From Psilocybe azurescens (taxonomy: Eukaryota > Basidiomycota > Agaricomycetes > Agaricales > Agrocybaceae): 46,658 bases of DNA. The position numbers and the translations under genes are program-made. The stretch is taken from contig JAJIRX010000198.1 in assembly GCA_023853785.1 (NCBI GenBank), positions 1 to 46,658 of the forward strand. The letters run 5' to 3'. The notes beneath the pieces are model-generated. The model saw only the letters and a list, made by a program, of their open reading frames with translations, searched no databases and was not told where the DNA came from. Positions 18,722 through 30,186 of the stretch are shown here, piece after piece. Every line of letters begins with the position of its first letter. Position 1 is the stretch's first letter.

Positions 18722-21570
18722 ACCCACATGCTGAATGCCATTACAGACCATCATGTCAGTCATGTGCCTTTGAAATAATAGCAGAGACAGACTCACATCC
18801 TGAATGCCATTATAGTCCATCATGTCAGTCATGTGCTTTTGAAATAGTACCAGAGACGGACTCACATTCTGAATTCCATTACAGTCCATCATGTCAGTCA
18901 TGTGTCTTTGAAATAATAGCAGAGACAGACTCACATCCTGAATGCCATTATAGTCCATCATGTCAGTCATGTGCCTTTGAAATAGTACCAGAGACAGACT
19001 CACATACTGAATGCCATTACAGTCCATCATGTCAGTCATGTGTCTTTGAAATAATAGCAGAGACAGACTCACATCCTAAATGACATTACAGTCCATCATG
19101 TCAGTCATGTGCCTTTAAAGAAATAGCAGAGGCAGACTCACATCCTGCATGCCATTACAGTCCATCATGTCAGTCATATGCATTTGAAATAATAGCAGAG
19201 GCAAACTCACATTCTGAATGTCATTACAGTCCATCATGTCAGTCATATGCCTTTGAAATAATAGCAGAGACAGACCCACACGCTGAATGCCATTACAGTC
19301 CATCATGTCAGTCATGTGCCTTTGAAATAATAACAGAGACAGACTCACATACTGAATGCCATTACAGTCCATCATTTCAGTCATGTGCCTTTGAAATAAT
19401 AGCAGAGACAGACTCACATACTGAATGCCATTACAGTCCATCATGTCAGTCATGTGCCTTTGAAATAATAACAGAGACAGACTCACATACTGAATGCCAT
19501 TACAGTCCATCATATCAGTCATGTGCCTTTGAAATAATAGCAGAGACAGACTCACATCCTAAATGACATTACAGTCCATCATGTCAGTCATGTGTCTTTG
19601 AAATAATAGCAGAGATGGACTCACAATCTGAATGTCATTACAGTCCATCATGTCAGTCATGTGTCTTTGAAATAATAGCAGAGACAGACTCACAAGCTGA
19701 ATGCCATTACAGTCCATCATATCAGTCATGTGCCTTTGAAATAATAGCAGAGACAGATTCACAGCCTGAATGCCATTACAGTCCATCATGTCAGTAATGT
19801 GTTTTTGAAATAATAGCAGAGACAGACTCACACGCTGAATGCCATTACAGACCATCATGTCAGTCATGTGCCTTTGAAATAATAGCAGAGACAGACTCAC
19901 ACGCTGAATGCCAATACAGTCCATCATGTCAGACATGTGCCTTTTGAAATAATAGCAGAGACAAACTCACATCCTGAATGCCATTACAGTCCATCATTTC
20001 AGTAATGCACCTTTGAAATTCAACAAAATAAACTCACAAGCTGAATGCCATTACAGTCCATCATGTCAGTCATGTGCCTTTGAAATAATAGCAGAAACAG
20101 ACTCACACGCTGAATGCCATTACAGTCCATCATGTCAGTCATGTGCCTTTGAAATAATAGCAGAGACAGACTCACACGCTGAATGCCATTACAGACCATC
20201 ATGTCAGTCATGTGTCTTTGAAATAATAACATAGACAGATTCACAGCCTGAATTCCATTACAGTCTATCATGTCAGTCACATGCCTTTGAAACAATAGCA
20301 GAGACAGACTCACAGCCTGAATGTCATTACAGTCCATCATGTCAATCACATGCCTTTGAAATAATAGCAGAGACAAACTCACAATCTGAATGTCATTACA
20401 GTCCATCATTTTAGTCATGTGCCTTTGAAATAATAACAGAGACAGACTCACATTCTGAATGCCATTACAGTCCAACATGTCAGTCATATGCCTTTGAAAT
20501 AATAGCATAGACAGACTCACATGCTGAATTCCATTACAGACCATCATGTCAGTCATGTGCCTTTGAAATAATAGCAGAGACAGACTCACATGCTGAATTC
20601 CATTGCAGTCCATCATGTCAGTCATGTGCCTTTGAAATAATAACAGAGACAGACTCACAGCCTGAATGCCATTACAGTCAATCATGTCAGTCATGTGTCT
20701 TTGAAATAATAGCAGAGACAGACTCACACTGAATGCCATTACAGTCCATCATGTCAGTCATGTGCCTTTGAAATAAATAGCAGAGACAGACTCACAGCCT
20801 GAATGCCATTACAGTCCATCATGTTAGTCATGTGCCTTTGAAATAATAGCAGAGACACACTCACATACTGAATGCCATTACAGTCCATCATGTCAGTCAT
20901 GTGCCTTTGAAATAATAGCAGAGACAGACTCACAGCCTGAATGTCATTACAGTCCATCATGTCAGTCACATGCCTTTGAAATAATAGCAGAGACAGACTC
21001 ACAGCCTGAATGTCATTACAGTACATCATGTCAGTCACATGCCTTTGAAATAATAGCAGAGACAAACTCACAATCTGAATGTCATTACAGTCCATCATGT
21101 CAGTCATGTGCCTTTGAAATAATAACAGAGACAGACTCACATGCTGAATGTCATTACAGTCCATCATGTCAGACATGTGCCTTTGAAATAATAGCAGAGA
21201 CAGACTCACAGCCTGAATGTCATTACAGTCCATCATGTCAGTTATGTATCTTTGAAATAATAGCAGAGACAGACTCACATCCTGAATGCCATTACAGTCC
21301 ATCATGTCAATCATATGCCTCTGAAATAATAGCAGAGACGGGCTCACAATCTGAATGTCATTACAGTCCATTATATCAGTTGTATGCCTTTGAAATTATA
21401 GCGGAGACAGACTCACAGCCTGAATTTCATTACAGTCTATCATGTCAGTCATTTGCCTTTCAAATAATGGCAGAGAAACTCACATCCTGAATACCATTAC
21501 AACCAATCATTTCAGTAATGCACCTTTAAAATTCAACAACAATCAACTCACATCCTGAATGCCATTTCCA
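18722..21570 (-). repeat. Tandem array of about 41 intron-like units of 69 bp
   Basis: On the minus strand the unit reads GTGAGTCTGTCTCTGC, then TATTATTTCAAAGGCACATG, then ACTGACATGATGGACTGT, then AATGGCATTCAG plus NNT. This is a canonical small intron of 66 nt (GTGAGT donor, CTGAC branch site about 25 nt before the end, CAG acceptor with no earlier AG after the branch site) followed by a 3-nt spacer. Most units are exactly 69 bp. The array ends in two diverged units leading to the acceptor of the exon at 18616. All-minus ORFs with a 23-residue repeat (V-S-L-S-L-L-L-F-Q-R-H-M-T-D-M-M) follow from the 69-nt period. I favour an expanded intron over a repeat protein. Confidence 0.85.
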
Positions 21571-22206
21571 GCCATTATATCAGTCATGCATCTTCTGCAA
21601 AATAATAGAAGACTAACTTCTGAATGCCAGACCAAATGGCATCATAAATTATTTCAATCAACTATACAAGATCTTGATATATGTACCTCCTAAAACAATA
21701 ATTTAATCAATAATTTTCAATAATATTAAATTATTTCATACTGTTTTTTCCTTCAAATATTTTCATTTTCTCTGCCTGTTTGTTGTGAATCAAGTTCCAA
21801 CTTACATACTTCCATGTGTAACTAAATCAGTGTACCAGTATTTGACAAAGATTGATTCACTCACTTCCTAAATTGTATATTAGTTGCAAGTTTTTCTGTA
21901 AACTCATTTTAAATCATACATATCCCTTATTTCTATCAGTTAGTGCTTTTTTACTGTACAACATCTGTTTACTCACCTCATACTGTCCATGTCATTGTTA
22001 GATTTCAAAACAAATAGTTGTAGATCTAAATTACATAGCAGTGACAAAACCACATCATACAGTGTGTTAATAAATCAATCTTTTCCACTGTCAGCTTTGT
22101 TTCAATATTTTCAGTATAATCAAAATAATACAAACCATTGATGTGAAATTGTATGTACTAAAATATGTGTTACTTGAAGCAGAATAAAAAAATTCATATA
22201 GAATTC
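21571..22206. other. AT-rich spacer, possibly intronic
   Basis: A few degenerate unit-like pieces occur up to about 21625, then AT-rich DNA without ORFs. If the exons at 18181-18616 belong to the gene at 22207-23536, this is part of one intron of about 3.6 kb, very long for such fungi. Confidence 0.45.
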
Positions 22207-23536
22207 CTACTGTTTTATTGCATATTCAATGCACAACTCCAGATTACTACTCTGGACTGAAACAAACAGCATTTGGAGTGCTAAGTTGTCCAGCCAGTCT
22301 GCTGTTTTCTTGATTAGTTCTTTCACCTGATCCTGATGTTTACCTTTATCTTCTTGCATCTCTTTACATTAGCACAAGTCAATAATCAAATTGTATGAAA
22401 ATAATAAAAATAAACATACTTTCCAAATGTAAGTAGGCCTTTGGAGGGTACTTGTATCCACGCAGTGGCTCCTCAAATTTATCTTTCAGTACATTAAGAG
22501 CAGACTGACAGTTCTGCTCTCTTGATAATCCTCTCTTGAAGACCTGAATGATCAAGTCATCAAGTTTGGTGAATATTGCGATCACTGGAGCTGTATTGTC
22601 ACATGTCTGTTAGCGGCAGGTACAAAGATGACAATGATCTTAAAACACCGTTTCCAGCCCGTTGCTCATTAAAGAATCTCTCCTCCAGCTCGAGTAGAGG
22701 CCGTGATTTATTTGGCACAAAGCAGAACCTGCATGGGTAGTAAGCACAAGTAGAAGTTTAGAAACCGATTGTACAGCCGACCAAATGGCATGAAGTTGAA
22801 GATTCGGTTCTGTGGACCTTGCGCGCTCTTCGATGAATGCTTGGACCTCCTTCAACTGACTTTCGTCTCCAGATTCAAACCCACGAGAGTCATGGAAGAT
22901 GAACTGCGAGTTGCTCTCAAAGGCGAAAGGGCGATTGATATCATGGATACCGCGCTGATCAACAGCAAGCTCAGCAAGCCAATATTTCTCTGGTAAACGA
23001 ATGAATCACCGCCGAGGTTGGCTCCAGCTAGTATTCCGCAAGACTTGAGAGCAATGCCTTCTAAAGCACCACATAATGAACCTACCAAATTCTTTCCTTC
23101 GTTATAGATACGAGGGTCCTCTGTTGTATTACACACTCGCTGTAACAGTGTGGTCTTGCCGGCATTAGCCCGACCGATCACAAGGATACGAAAATGGGTG
23201 TATTTCTGACGAACGTTGAAGCGGTCTAGGAGATCGTCGGCCATGTCGATAATGAGAATGAGCGCAGAAGTGGGTGAGCGTTCTGGGCTTTCTCGTATCA
23301 ATTGGGCGTGGAAATCGAAGAGCGTTAGGAACATCCACCGGCTCGATGCGGCCTGTTGACGACTCTATATTTGCTATCAAAGTCAGCTCCTTGACACCAT
23401 TGTCTGCTTCCTTGTCCCGACATATCCTCGGTATCCCCACGTTCCCTTCTTCCAGGTCTCGTCGTCGAAATGGCATAGCCTTTCTGACTTTCTTACTTTG
23501 GATTGAGAAAGACGCAAGGTCTTGAAACTTGATCAT
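22207..23536 (-). CDS. P-loop GTPase-like (G-domain) protein, multi-exon
   Basis: The Walker A motif sits in I-L-V-I-G-R-A-N-A-G-K-T-T-L-L-Q. A switch/G3-like segment reads F-I-F-H-D-S-R-G-F-E (the D-x-x-G place), and a G4-like motif reads A-I-F-T-K-L-D-D (T-K-x-D). Exons inferred: about 23287-23086, 22987-22782, 22728-22649, 22590-22430 and 22361-22207. They are separated by introns of 98, 53, 58 and 68 nt whose junctions keep the frame, and a stop lies at 22207-22209. The N-terminal exon (ATG at 23536) is plausible but its join to the G domain is unresolved. The family is expanded in Agaricomycetes and biochemically uncharacterised. The open domain frame suggests the gene may be intact. More exons may lie beyond the intron array. 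Confidence 0.75.
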
Positions 23537-24929
23537 GATGCCAATCAGTCATGGATACGATCGCTGTTTCTACTAAGTTCAAACAGTCTCAAATGGTTAC
23601 ATCTTCATACACACACACACGAGAAAATAGTAATGAAAGTAGCCGATGCCTAAGGTCCCACGTCTTCCGTCAAAATAGATTTTGGCAATGGTTCCACGTA
23701 CACTCTACTGACTGAGTTACCTAGTATTTGATTTGGGGGCTCATCGGTGGCGAGGATGACAGTAACGTAGCTTGTGGTTACATTTGAGCCTTAATTGCGA
23801 CTGTTAACTGAGAGGTTAGTCGTCGTTACGAATTTGCAGAGTGCCATAAAAACGACAGGTTTCAAAGAAACACCCACCCATTGACACGTCCTCATGGTTC
23901 TTCTATTCATAGTCATCACTTACTTTTCATTTTAAGACACCCTGAGAACGAGAGGGGCGGTCGACACTGTATTGGGCTTCTCGGATCAAGCTATGATGAG
24001 TCGATTTGCAGTAACACGCTCACTGGCCTGAGGGGTTTACGGAGAAGGAGGACCACTGCTCAATCAACCGTCTTCCTAAATTGACTCCCCGACCGGGAAA
24101 GGTTTCGATTCTTTGTTGGTAATAATGCCTCCGAGGCAGGCATGAGGTAAATTAGAAGTCGATGTGATTGTAGGCAGCGGTAGTCCTGAATATTTGTTAT
24201 AGATAAAATTTCAATCGCTTGATCGGGACAACTTACAGGTGAACAGGGCAATAGTAAAAGAATGTATCAGAGTGTGCACTATTTACTAACGATAGAGGAG
24301 GGAGGAGGGGGTTAGATGATAGCAACGGTAGGGCGCCGACGCTTCGGACCGGTGCAAATTGCTGAAATAGAGGATGCCAAGCAGCCAGAAATCCGATTAA
24401 AAGGAGGAGATTGGGAGTTGTCGTGAAGGGCAGAACAGAGCAGTCAGAAAGCAAAAACGAGCATAATACTCGCTGTTATCCACTTGGGCGCGGTGACAGG
24501 CCGAGGCGTCTGATATGTGAATGGGGGTGCTAAATGTGGGGTGACGTGGACCCCTCTCCCCTACGCCGAACTCTCCATCGTACTCCCTTATCGTACCTGT
24601 ATTCGATTTACTGGTAGGAGGTGTAGAACGAACGGGCAACCCAGATTAACATATTTCCAGTGCTAAGTAGGCTGGGCAAAGAGACCAATTGGTGACGTCT
24701 AAAAGCCAAATGCACTGCCGTCTTACATAGTTACACTTCCTCACAGTTTGACTTGCATTATTGATATCATTTCCAATCACACAACAGAGTTAAATACATT
24801 TGAGAATTCATGACAACACCTATGTATCGATTCCTAGGAATTCCCGAGTTAATCCTGCAATGTTTGTCTCGAAATGTAAGGGGACAATAGCAGAAGTCAT
24901 CGAATGAATACGCTAGTGGATAATCTTGG
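23537..24929. other. Intergenic region between two GTPase-like genes
   Basis: Short ORFs only on both strands, without motifs. It is the upstream region of the 22.2-23.5 kb gene and the downstream region of the 24.9-26.8 kb copy. A short CA repeat lies near 23608-23620. Confidence 0.55.
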
Positions 24930-26770
24930 AATGAATGTCTTTGTAACTCACTACCGCACCAAATATGAGTTCCACTGACAAAGGTCTTGGTGGGTCCATG
25001 TGGAGGGTGTGCATAAAAATGCCATGGAGAATCAATGTGAGGTCGATAATGTATGTTCCGATATACTGTGCAGTCAACGGGCTATGTAATTGTCCACAAT
25101 AAAAATGTTTTGGAAATCGAAGAAAGTCTCACGTACATTCCGTGGTACTTTCCATAAAGATACTTGATGGCGACGATGCTTATCCCGGCAGCACCATGAA
25201 TTGCGCGAACGTGGAGCCCACTGCACTTGCGAGGGACATTATATCCGAGTAATGTGAAGGCCGGTCATCACTAGATCCAAAATAATCAGATGGGAAGTAT
25301 GCAGTCGAAACTCTACCAAAAATCTGAATTGTGGCCTCGTATTCATTCAATACTGGTTCAACAAGTTGCACCATCTGCGTCAAGAAATCTACTCCTAAAA
25401 GAAGCTAGAAACGTGTCAGATATTATAATTACTAACGTTCAATGGACCATTGAAATTCCAGAGTTTGAGAATGTCTTTGTGAATACGGGCGACGCAGTCG
25501 ATCAGAACATGTCCTTGAAAAGCCGTGCTCTTCCCAAGGTCATCCAATATTCTGTTGAAAAAGTTAGGCCGTTCAAGAAAACCACTCAGGCCGGTGAATA
25601 CGCGCTCTTGGAGCCTTCGCTAATCAATATAATGGTCAACAATTAATCGCCCAAACTCGGCTGAGGCGCGTACTTAATGGATAGCTGAACTTTCTGATTT
25701 GCGCTGACTTGCTGAGCTGACGTCGACAGGACTCAAAAGTCTCCTTCAACAGAATGCAAGCATTCCCTTGTGACGTCAACCAAATTCTGAACCGACTTTA
25801 AGCGCTCATCCTCTATATGATTGCTAAGACATTCAACGAATTAGTGGAAAATTAACGAGACACACCGGGATAATCGTCATCTGTTGATACTCTCACACAT
25901 GGAACTTGCGTTGAAGCTCGAAAATCCTTTATCCGCTCATTGAAATATCCTTCCACATTCTCCTCTGAAATACGGTCAATCTCGGACTCAGAAGTGCTAA
26001 CCTCCTGCGCCTTTTGGTAGTGCTCGTTGACGAGTATGTCCTATTTGGTGAACACAGCGATGGCAGGGATGTTCACTGCCCTATGGATCAGCCGCACGTA
26101 GTATATGGCAGGTGTGACTTATCTTACATGTATCAGTGAGCTGCCGAAGATTTTCATCGCTTGTTTCTTGCAGCCCCGGTCCAGTGCGTGGGTTATTGTA
26201 TAGGTTAGCTTAAGTATTCGAGATGTTAAAAGTGTAAAAAGTACCAAATTACATAGACTCAGTCCTGCAGAGGTGATGAGACTGCATTTCTCTCCCGCAG
26301 AAATTTCTCAACAATTTTCCAGTTTTCTACCGTCCCATGATCGAAACCTAGGCTGTCATGGAGGACAAATCGCATATTGCTTTCGGATGTATGCCCGTAA
26401 ATGATATCGGCTTTTCCAGCGCGATCATCAAAAATATCGATGTCCTATAAGCGCAATCAAACTGGAGTATGTGGAGGAAAAAGACCAGTATACACCTCTG
26501 CAGCAATGTTGAAGATATGTTTGATGAGGGAAGACTTTCCAGCGTCACTCTATTGGAACGTCAGAACACTGCATATCGGATAACTACGAATGGTCACACC
26601 TTTCTGATTACGACGATCCAGAATCTAAGCGACGATGATATCGAGAACGATCTTGAGACTGTTGATGGAATGGGACTCACTGTGGGCAAGCACCAAGGAT
26701 TTCTTCAACCGTCGACGGTAAATCAGTCGAGATCGCGGTCACGACGAGCTAAGGTGGGCAGAGGGTATGA
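24930..26770 (-). pseudogene. Second P-loop GTPase-like gene, degenerate
   Basis: Minus-strand exons give F-W-I-V-V-I-R-K (26624-26600), then after a 50-nt intron S-D-A-G-K-S-S-L-I-K-H-I-F-N (26549-26496), together a Walker A motif. After a 51-nt intron comes R-F-V-L-H-D-S-L-G-F-D (G3 place). The G4 place reads A-V-F-T-K followed by TAG (26041-26043) where the family has a tyrosine or other residue, then D-I-L-V-N-E-H-Y-Q-K-A. Downstream exons carry the family C-terminus: a G-H-V-L-I-D-C-V-A-R-I-H-K-D-I-L stretch at about 25490-25520 and a hydrophobic I-V-A-I-K-Y-L-Y segment. The nonsense codon and at least one frame change make it a likely pseudogene. It is diverged from the neighbour copy rather than a recent tandem duplicate. 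Confidence 0.7.
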
Positions 26771-27944
26771 AGTGTTCTAAGCAATCACGAAGTCGGCGTT
26801 ATTGTGCTCTCGGAAGGGTTATATAAGTGCTGTTCCTAGTCCATGTAAGTCCAATATATGGGCCCATGACGTTTATACCTACACACCTTGAATGCCTGAC
26901 TACGGGAAGCGTGGTTGTGGTTCTCGTCACTCCCGCCTGAATTCAAAAGTAAGATAGCAAGAAATGCCCGACATCCTTGCCGTACTACAATTCGAACAGA
27001 GGCGACTAATGATCATCGATGGTTGAGCATTATTGTTTAGCATGCAGAACAACATCTATAATTGCAGTAAAAAAATCAGTTGTACAAGTCGAGATCAATA
27101 TTCAACAACAACATACCTCGCGAAGTGAAAATAGAATCAGCATCTACCAGCACGAGCTACCGCAGGACCAACACGGGACTATGGAGTTCCTCGAACATAA
27201 GGTTTAGAAGGACGAGATAGAAAAGTTCGATCCCAGCAAGAGACAAGAGATGGCAGAGAGATAAGGTAAACACCGAACGTCGGACGAAGATGAGTTCAAC
27301 TTGACAAAGTTGACAGCTTCCTAGACAGAGCCCCTTCCTTTCGGAAGTGCGCTGTTGGTTTGCTCTAAACAACCGGTTTGGGCAGTGGCGTCATCCCTAC
27401 TGAGCGCGGTTTCCGTATTTAGTGAAAGGTGGAGCTTCAGCCTCACACCGTATCTAAAGATACTACGTCAGTGAATCTCTAACCGAAAAACAGACGTGTA
27501 CAAACAAACAGACGCACACTTTCTGAAAATTGGAGCATCTGTCTTGGTTTTGCATGTAGCTGGAAGTCGCTATTCAGTTCGTGAGCATCCGGGTTGTTCC
27601 GACTCCCGAGCCTGGACTGTTCTAGTACGCACAGCCACCTTCAACCGCTCTTTCTCTTCTCCACTGTCTCTCGACGTCGAGGGATGGTCGATGCGGCATC
27701 TCTCCAAAACCCTCGATTTTTTGGCTAAGCCATGATAGAGATAAGGAGAGAGTTCAAGTGTGAGGAGTACTTGTACGTTCTCGTTAATCAGTCGTTAAAG
27801 AGAAGGAAGACGGTGTTTGATGTGTGGATTAATATGAATATTGAGCAGGAGAAGCGGACTCTGCGGAGTAAATCTGAGTGGAACCATGGCACGACCGAGT
27901 GATCAATTACCTTAAATAAATAGCAAGTGTTTCAACATTTCAAG
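26771..27944. other. Intergenic region, no supported gene
   Basis: ORFs are short, overlapping on both strands and without motifs. The longest plus ORF (27496-27735) has no recognisable features. Confidence 0.5.
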
Positions 27945-28585
27945 CTACATGGTCCCCCCCAAGCTCCTCACGCTCCAGCGCCAGCTCGCGCTGCATCTCC
28001 TGTATGACTTCTGATTCGGTTTCGGTGTTGGTGTTGGACACAAGGAAGAAGCCGGATGGTGCGTCTCCGTCTCCATCTCAATCTCCTTCTTCGAGGATGG
28101 CGCGGTGGCTAAAAGAGGTCTGGATAATGCGATCGTGAGGAGGAGCGCGAGTAGGAGCAGGAGGAGCGGGAGAGGGGTTGAGAGACGCCGGCGTAGGGGT
28201 GCGGGAAGTGTAGCTGTAGCTGCCGTGGATGCTACTCCAGCTGGCACCCTTGCTCCTGCTCCTGTAGCAAAACCAACAACACCTTCTCTTGGTTCAGCAC
28301 CAGCACCAGCACCAGCACCGACGCCTGCCTCAGCTGCTAACGCAGCAGCAGCGATCTGTCTGATCGCTCAGCCCTGATTCCTATTCCTGTCCGCACCCCT
28401 ATCGTCGGCATCGGCTGTTGCTGGTTTTTAGCTCCCGTCCCAGCTGCGTTGGGGTTCGCACGCTGGTTTTGATTTAGAACCGCACTCGCGTTGACGCCGC
28501 CACGTGCACGAGGACGAGCGCGAACCAAATTCATATTTGCATTCGCGTATGGACGACTCTGAGCAGAGAGCGCTGCGACCGACAT
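27945..28585 (-). CDS. Possible membrane-anchored low-complexity protein (fragmentary)
   Basis: One minus frame gives an Asn/Arg/Ala-rich N-terminal part (ATG at 28585). Another gives a Gly/Ala-rich stretch followed by one strong hydrophobic segment (P-L-L-L-L-L-L-A-L-L-L-T-I-A-L, about 28150-28190). A third gives a charged helical tail (Q-E-M-Q-R-E-L-A-L-E-R-E-E-L). The order disordered region, transmembrane segment, coiled tail would make a sensible protein, but introns or frameshifts are needed to join them and the plus strand is also open. I do not recognise the family. Confidence 0.25.
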
Positions 28586-28667
28586 CGCGCGGCGGCGCAG
28601 GGTGTATATCGCGTGCCGAGGGTGTTGCCGCTATGTTATTGGAGGAAGAGGGGAGAGGTTAGGTAGG

Positions 28668-28745
28668 TTGGAACAGGAGGAAGAGAGAGGAAGAGAGGAA
28701 GAGAGAGGAAGAGAGGAAGAGAGAGGAAGAGAGGAAGAAGGAAGG
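28668..28745. repeat. Purine microsatellite (GAGGAAGAGA type)
   Basis: Near-perfect repeats of GAGGAAGAGAGGAAGAGA. The Leu/Ser/Phe-rich minus ORFs over it are simple-sequence artefacts. Confidence 0.9.
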
Positions 28746-28859
28746 AATGGATAGAATAGAAAGAAGGATAGAATAAAAGAAAATGATAAAAGAATCCCAA
28801 AAGATGGTAAAAACAGGAGAAGAAAAGCACTCACCAAAAAACAACACAACCCACATACT

Positions 28860-29850
28860 CCCTCACGCACCCGCACTGTGCGTGGAGCACGCACGTCGTG
28901 TCGACCTCCATCCGGCGCATGAGCTGTTGTACCTGCGTTCTCTCTGGGGTTCTCTTGCATGCCCTGGAGCCTGACCTCGAGATTGAGATTGCGATGCTAG
29001 CAACGAAGACGCAGATGGTCCAGGTGCATCGGCACCCACATCGGCAGGCTGCGGCGCACTCGTGCATGTGCATGTATCTGCCGTCCCTTACACACAGGCT
29101 GCTCCGCATTCAAATACGCATACACACCCGCTGCAGAATGCGGGTCTGCATCGTGGTACTTCCTGCAGGGTAAGTACATTCGCGGAGGTAGTAGTGGCGG
29201 CGGCATGGCTAGTGGTGGTGACGGTGCTACCGGTGCGAGGGCCAATGCGGGATTGAATTCTCTTGTGGATTTCCCTGCATGGAATCCTCCTCCTCTTCCT
29301 CCTGCTAGGAATGAGAATAGGGACGGGAGGCCGGGTGCGCACGCACACGCACACGCACATGCGCCGCCGACTCCGATTACACTGAGCACCGCGAACAGCG
29401 CTGCGCGCACCTACGTAGCGGATGGGCCGGCAGGGGGTGTGGTCGTCCCGATGGATCCTGCTTATTTTTGCGGAGGGAGGGTCCACGTCGGCTAAGGGTG
29501 GGGGTGGTTCGGAGGTGGAAGAATCTGGGTGGTGAGTGACCAGTCGGGGTCATGCTGGATGGGGACGCGCCGCAGATGAGGACAAAGCTCTCGGGTTCGG
29601 GCGCAAGTACGGGCAAGGGCAAAGGTAAGGTGGATTGTTGGTTGAGGGCAGAGGGCCCGGGGGTGGTGGTAATGGGAGATATTGGAGGAGCCGTTGCTAT
29701 TGGTGCTCTTGGTGACGTTGATGGCTCTGGCATTGTCGCCGGTGTCGCCGGTCCCGTTGTCGTTGCTGCTGAGACTGGCAGAACTCAAGCCTCATTCGTG
29801 ATCCCGGTTATCTTTCGGTTAAAAGATAATTTAGAGCTAATATTGAATTT
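28860..29850. other. GC-rich region open in several frames, unassigned
   Basis: Overlapping ORFs exist on both strands, including plus 29205-29495 (His/Ala/Pro-rich) and 29552-29854 (Gly/Val-rich) and minus 28997-29410 and 29377-29733 (Pro-rich). A GTAAGT donor-like site occurs near 29168. High GC keeps stop codons rare, so openness alone proves little. It may hold exons of a disordered protein on either strand. Confidence 0.35.
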
Positions 29851-30166
29851 ATAGCCAATGGATGTTTACTTGAAATCTGGGATAACGATATATAGAGGCT
29901 CATTGAAAACGGCGGGAGTTGGGCGAGTCGGCGGGAGACGATGTGCTCAGAGCGTTGGAACAAACTGCGAGAACGATGGCCGCCGTGCATGATGTGACCA
30001 ACATGGTCACAGTATCTATCGTATGACTAATCAAACCGACCAAAACCGAGGTTAACCGGGATTCCGAATAGGGCCTAAGACTGAGACAGGCGTACTACCA
30101 AATTGCAGGGCTTTCCTTTTGCCCTTCATACTCTCCAAGCAGTGTGGCATGAATTTCACCCCTACC

Positions 30167-30174
30167 TATAAATA
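30167..30174 (+). promoter_or_regulatory. TATA box candidate
   Basis: TATAAATA in otherwise mixed sequence, followed about 30 bp later by a pyrimidine-rich stretch suitable for transcription start. It may serve the unassigned ORFs at 30187-30731 or the P450 downstream. Confidence 0.4.
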
Positions 30175-30186
30175 CTCAAGCGCTCA

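Noticed and set aside
19615..20234. Plus-strand Cys/His-rich repeat ORFs (E-C-H-Y-S-P-S-C-Q-S-C)
   Set aside because: They look like zinc-binding repeats, but are short, broken and the antisense of the intron-like units.
18692..21371. Minus-strand ORFs with a perfect 23-residue repeat, as a repeat protein
   Set aside because: The frame is open only because the unit is 69 bp without minus-strand stops. The conserved positions match splice signals rather than a protein pattern, and single indels break the ORF into pieces.
18722..21570. CRISPR array
   Set aside because: No unique spacers between repeats: the whole 69-bp unit is repeated and the genome is eukaryotic.
28636..28856. Leu/Ser/Phe-rich minus ORFs
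   Set aside because: They translate a purine microsatellite.
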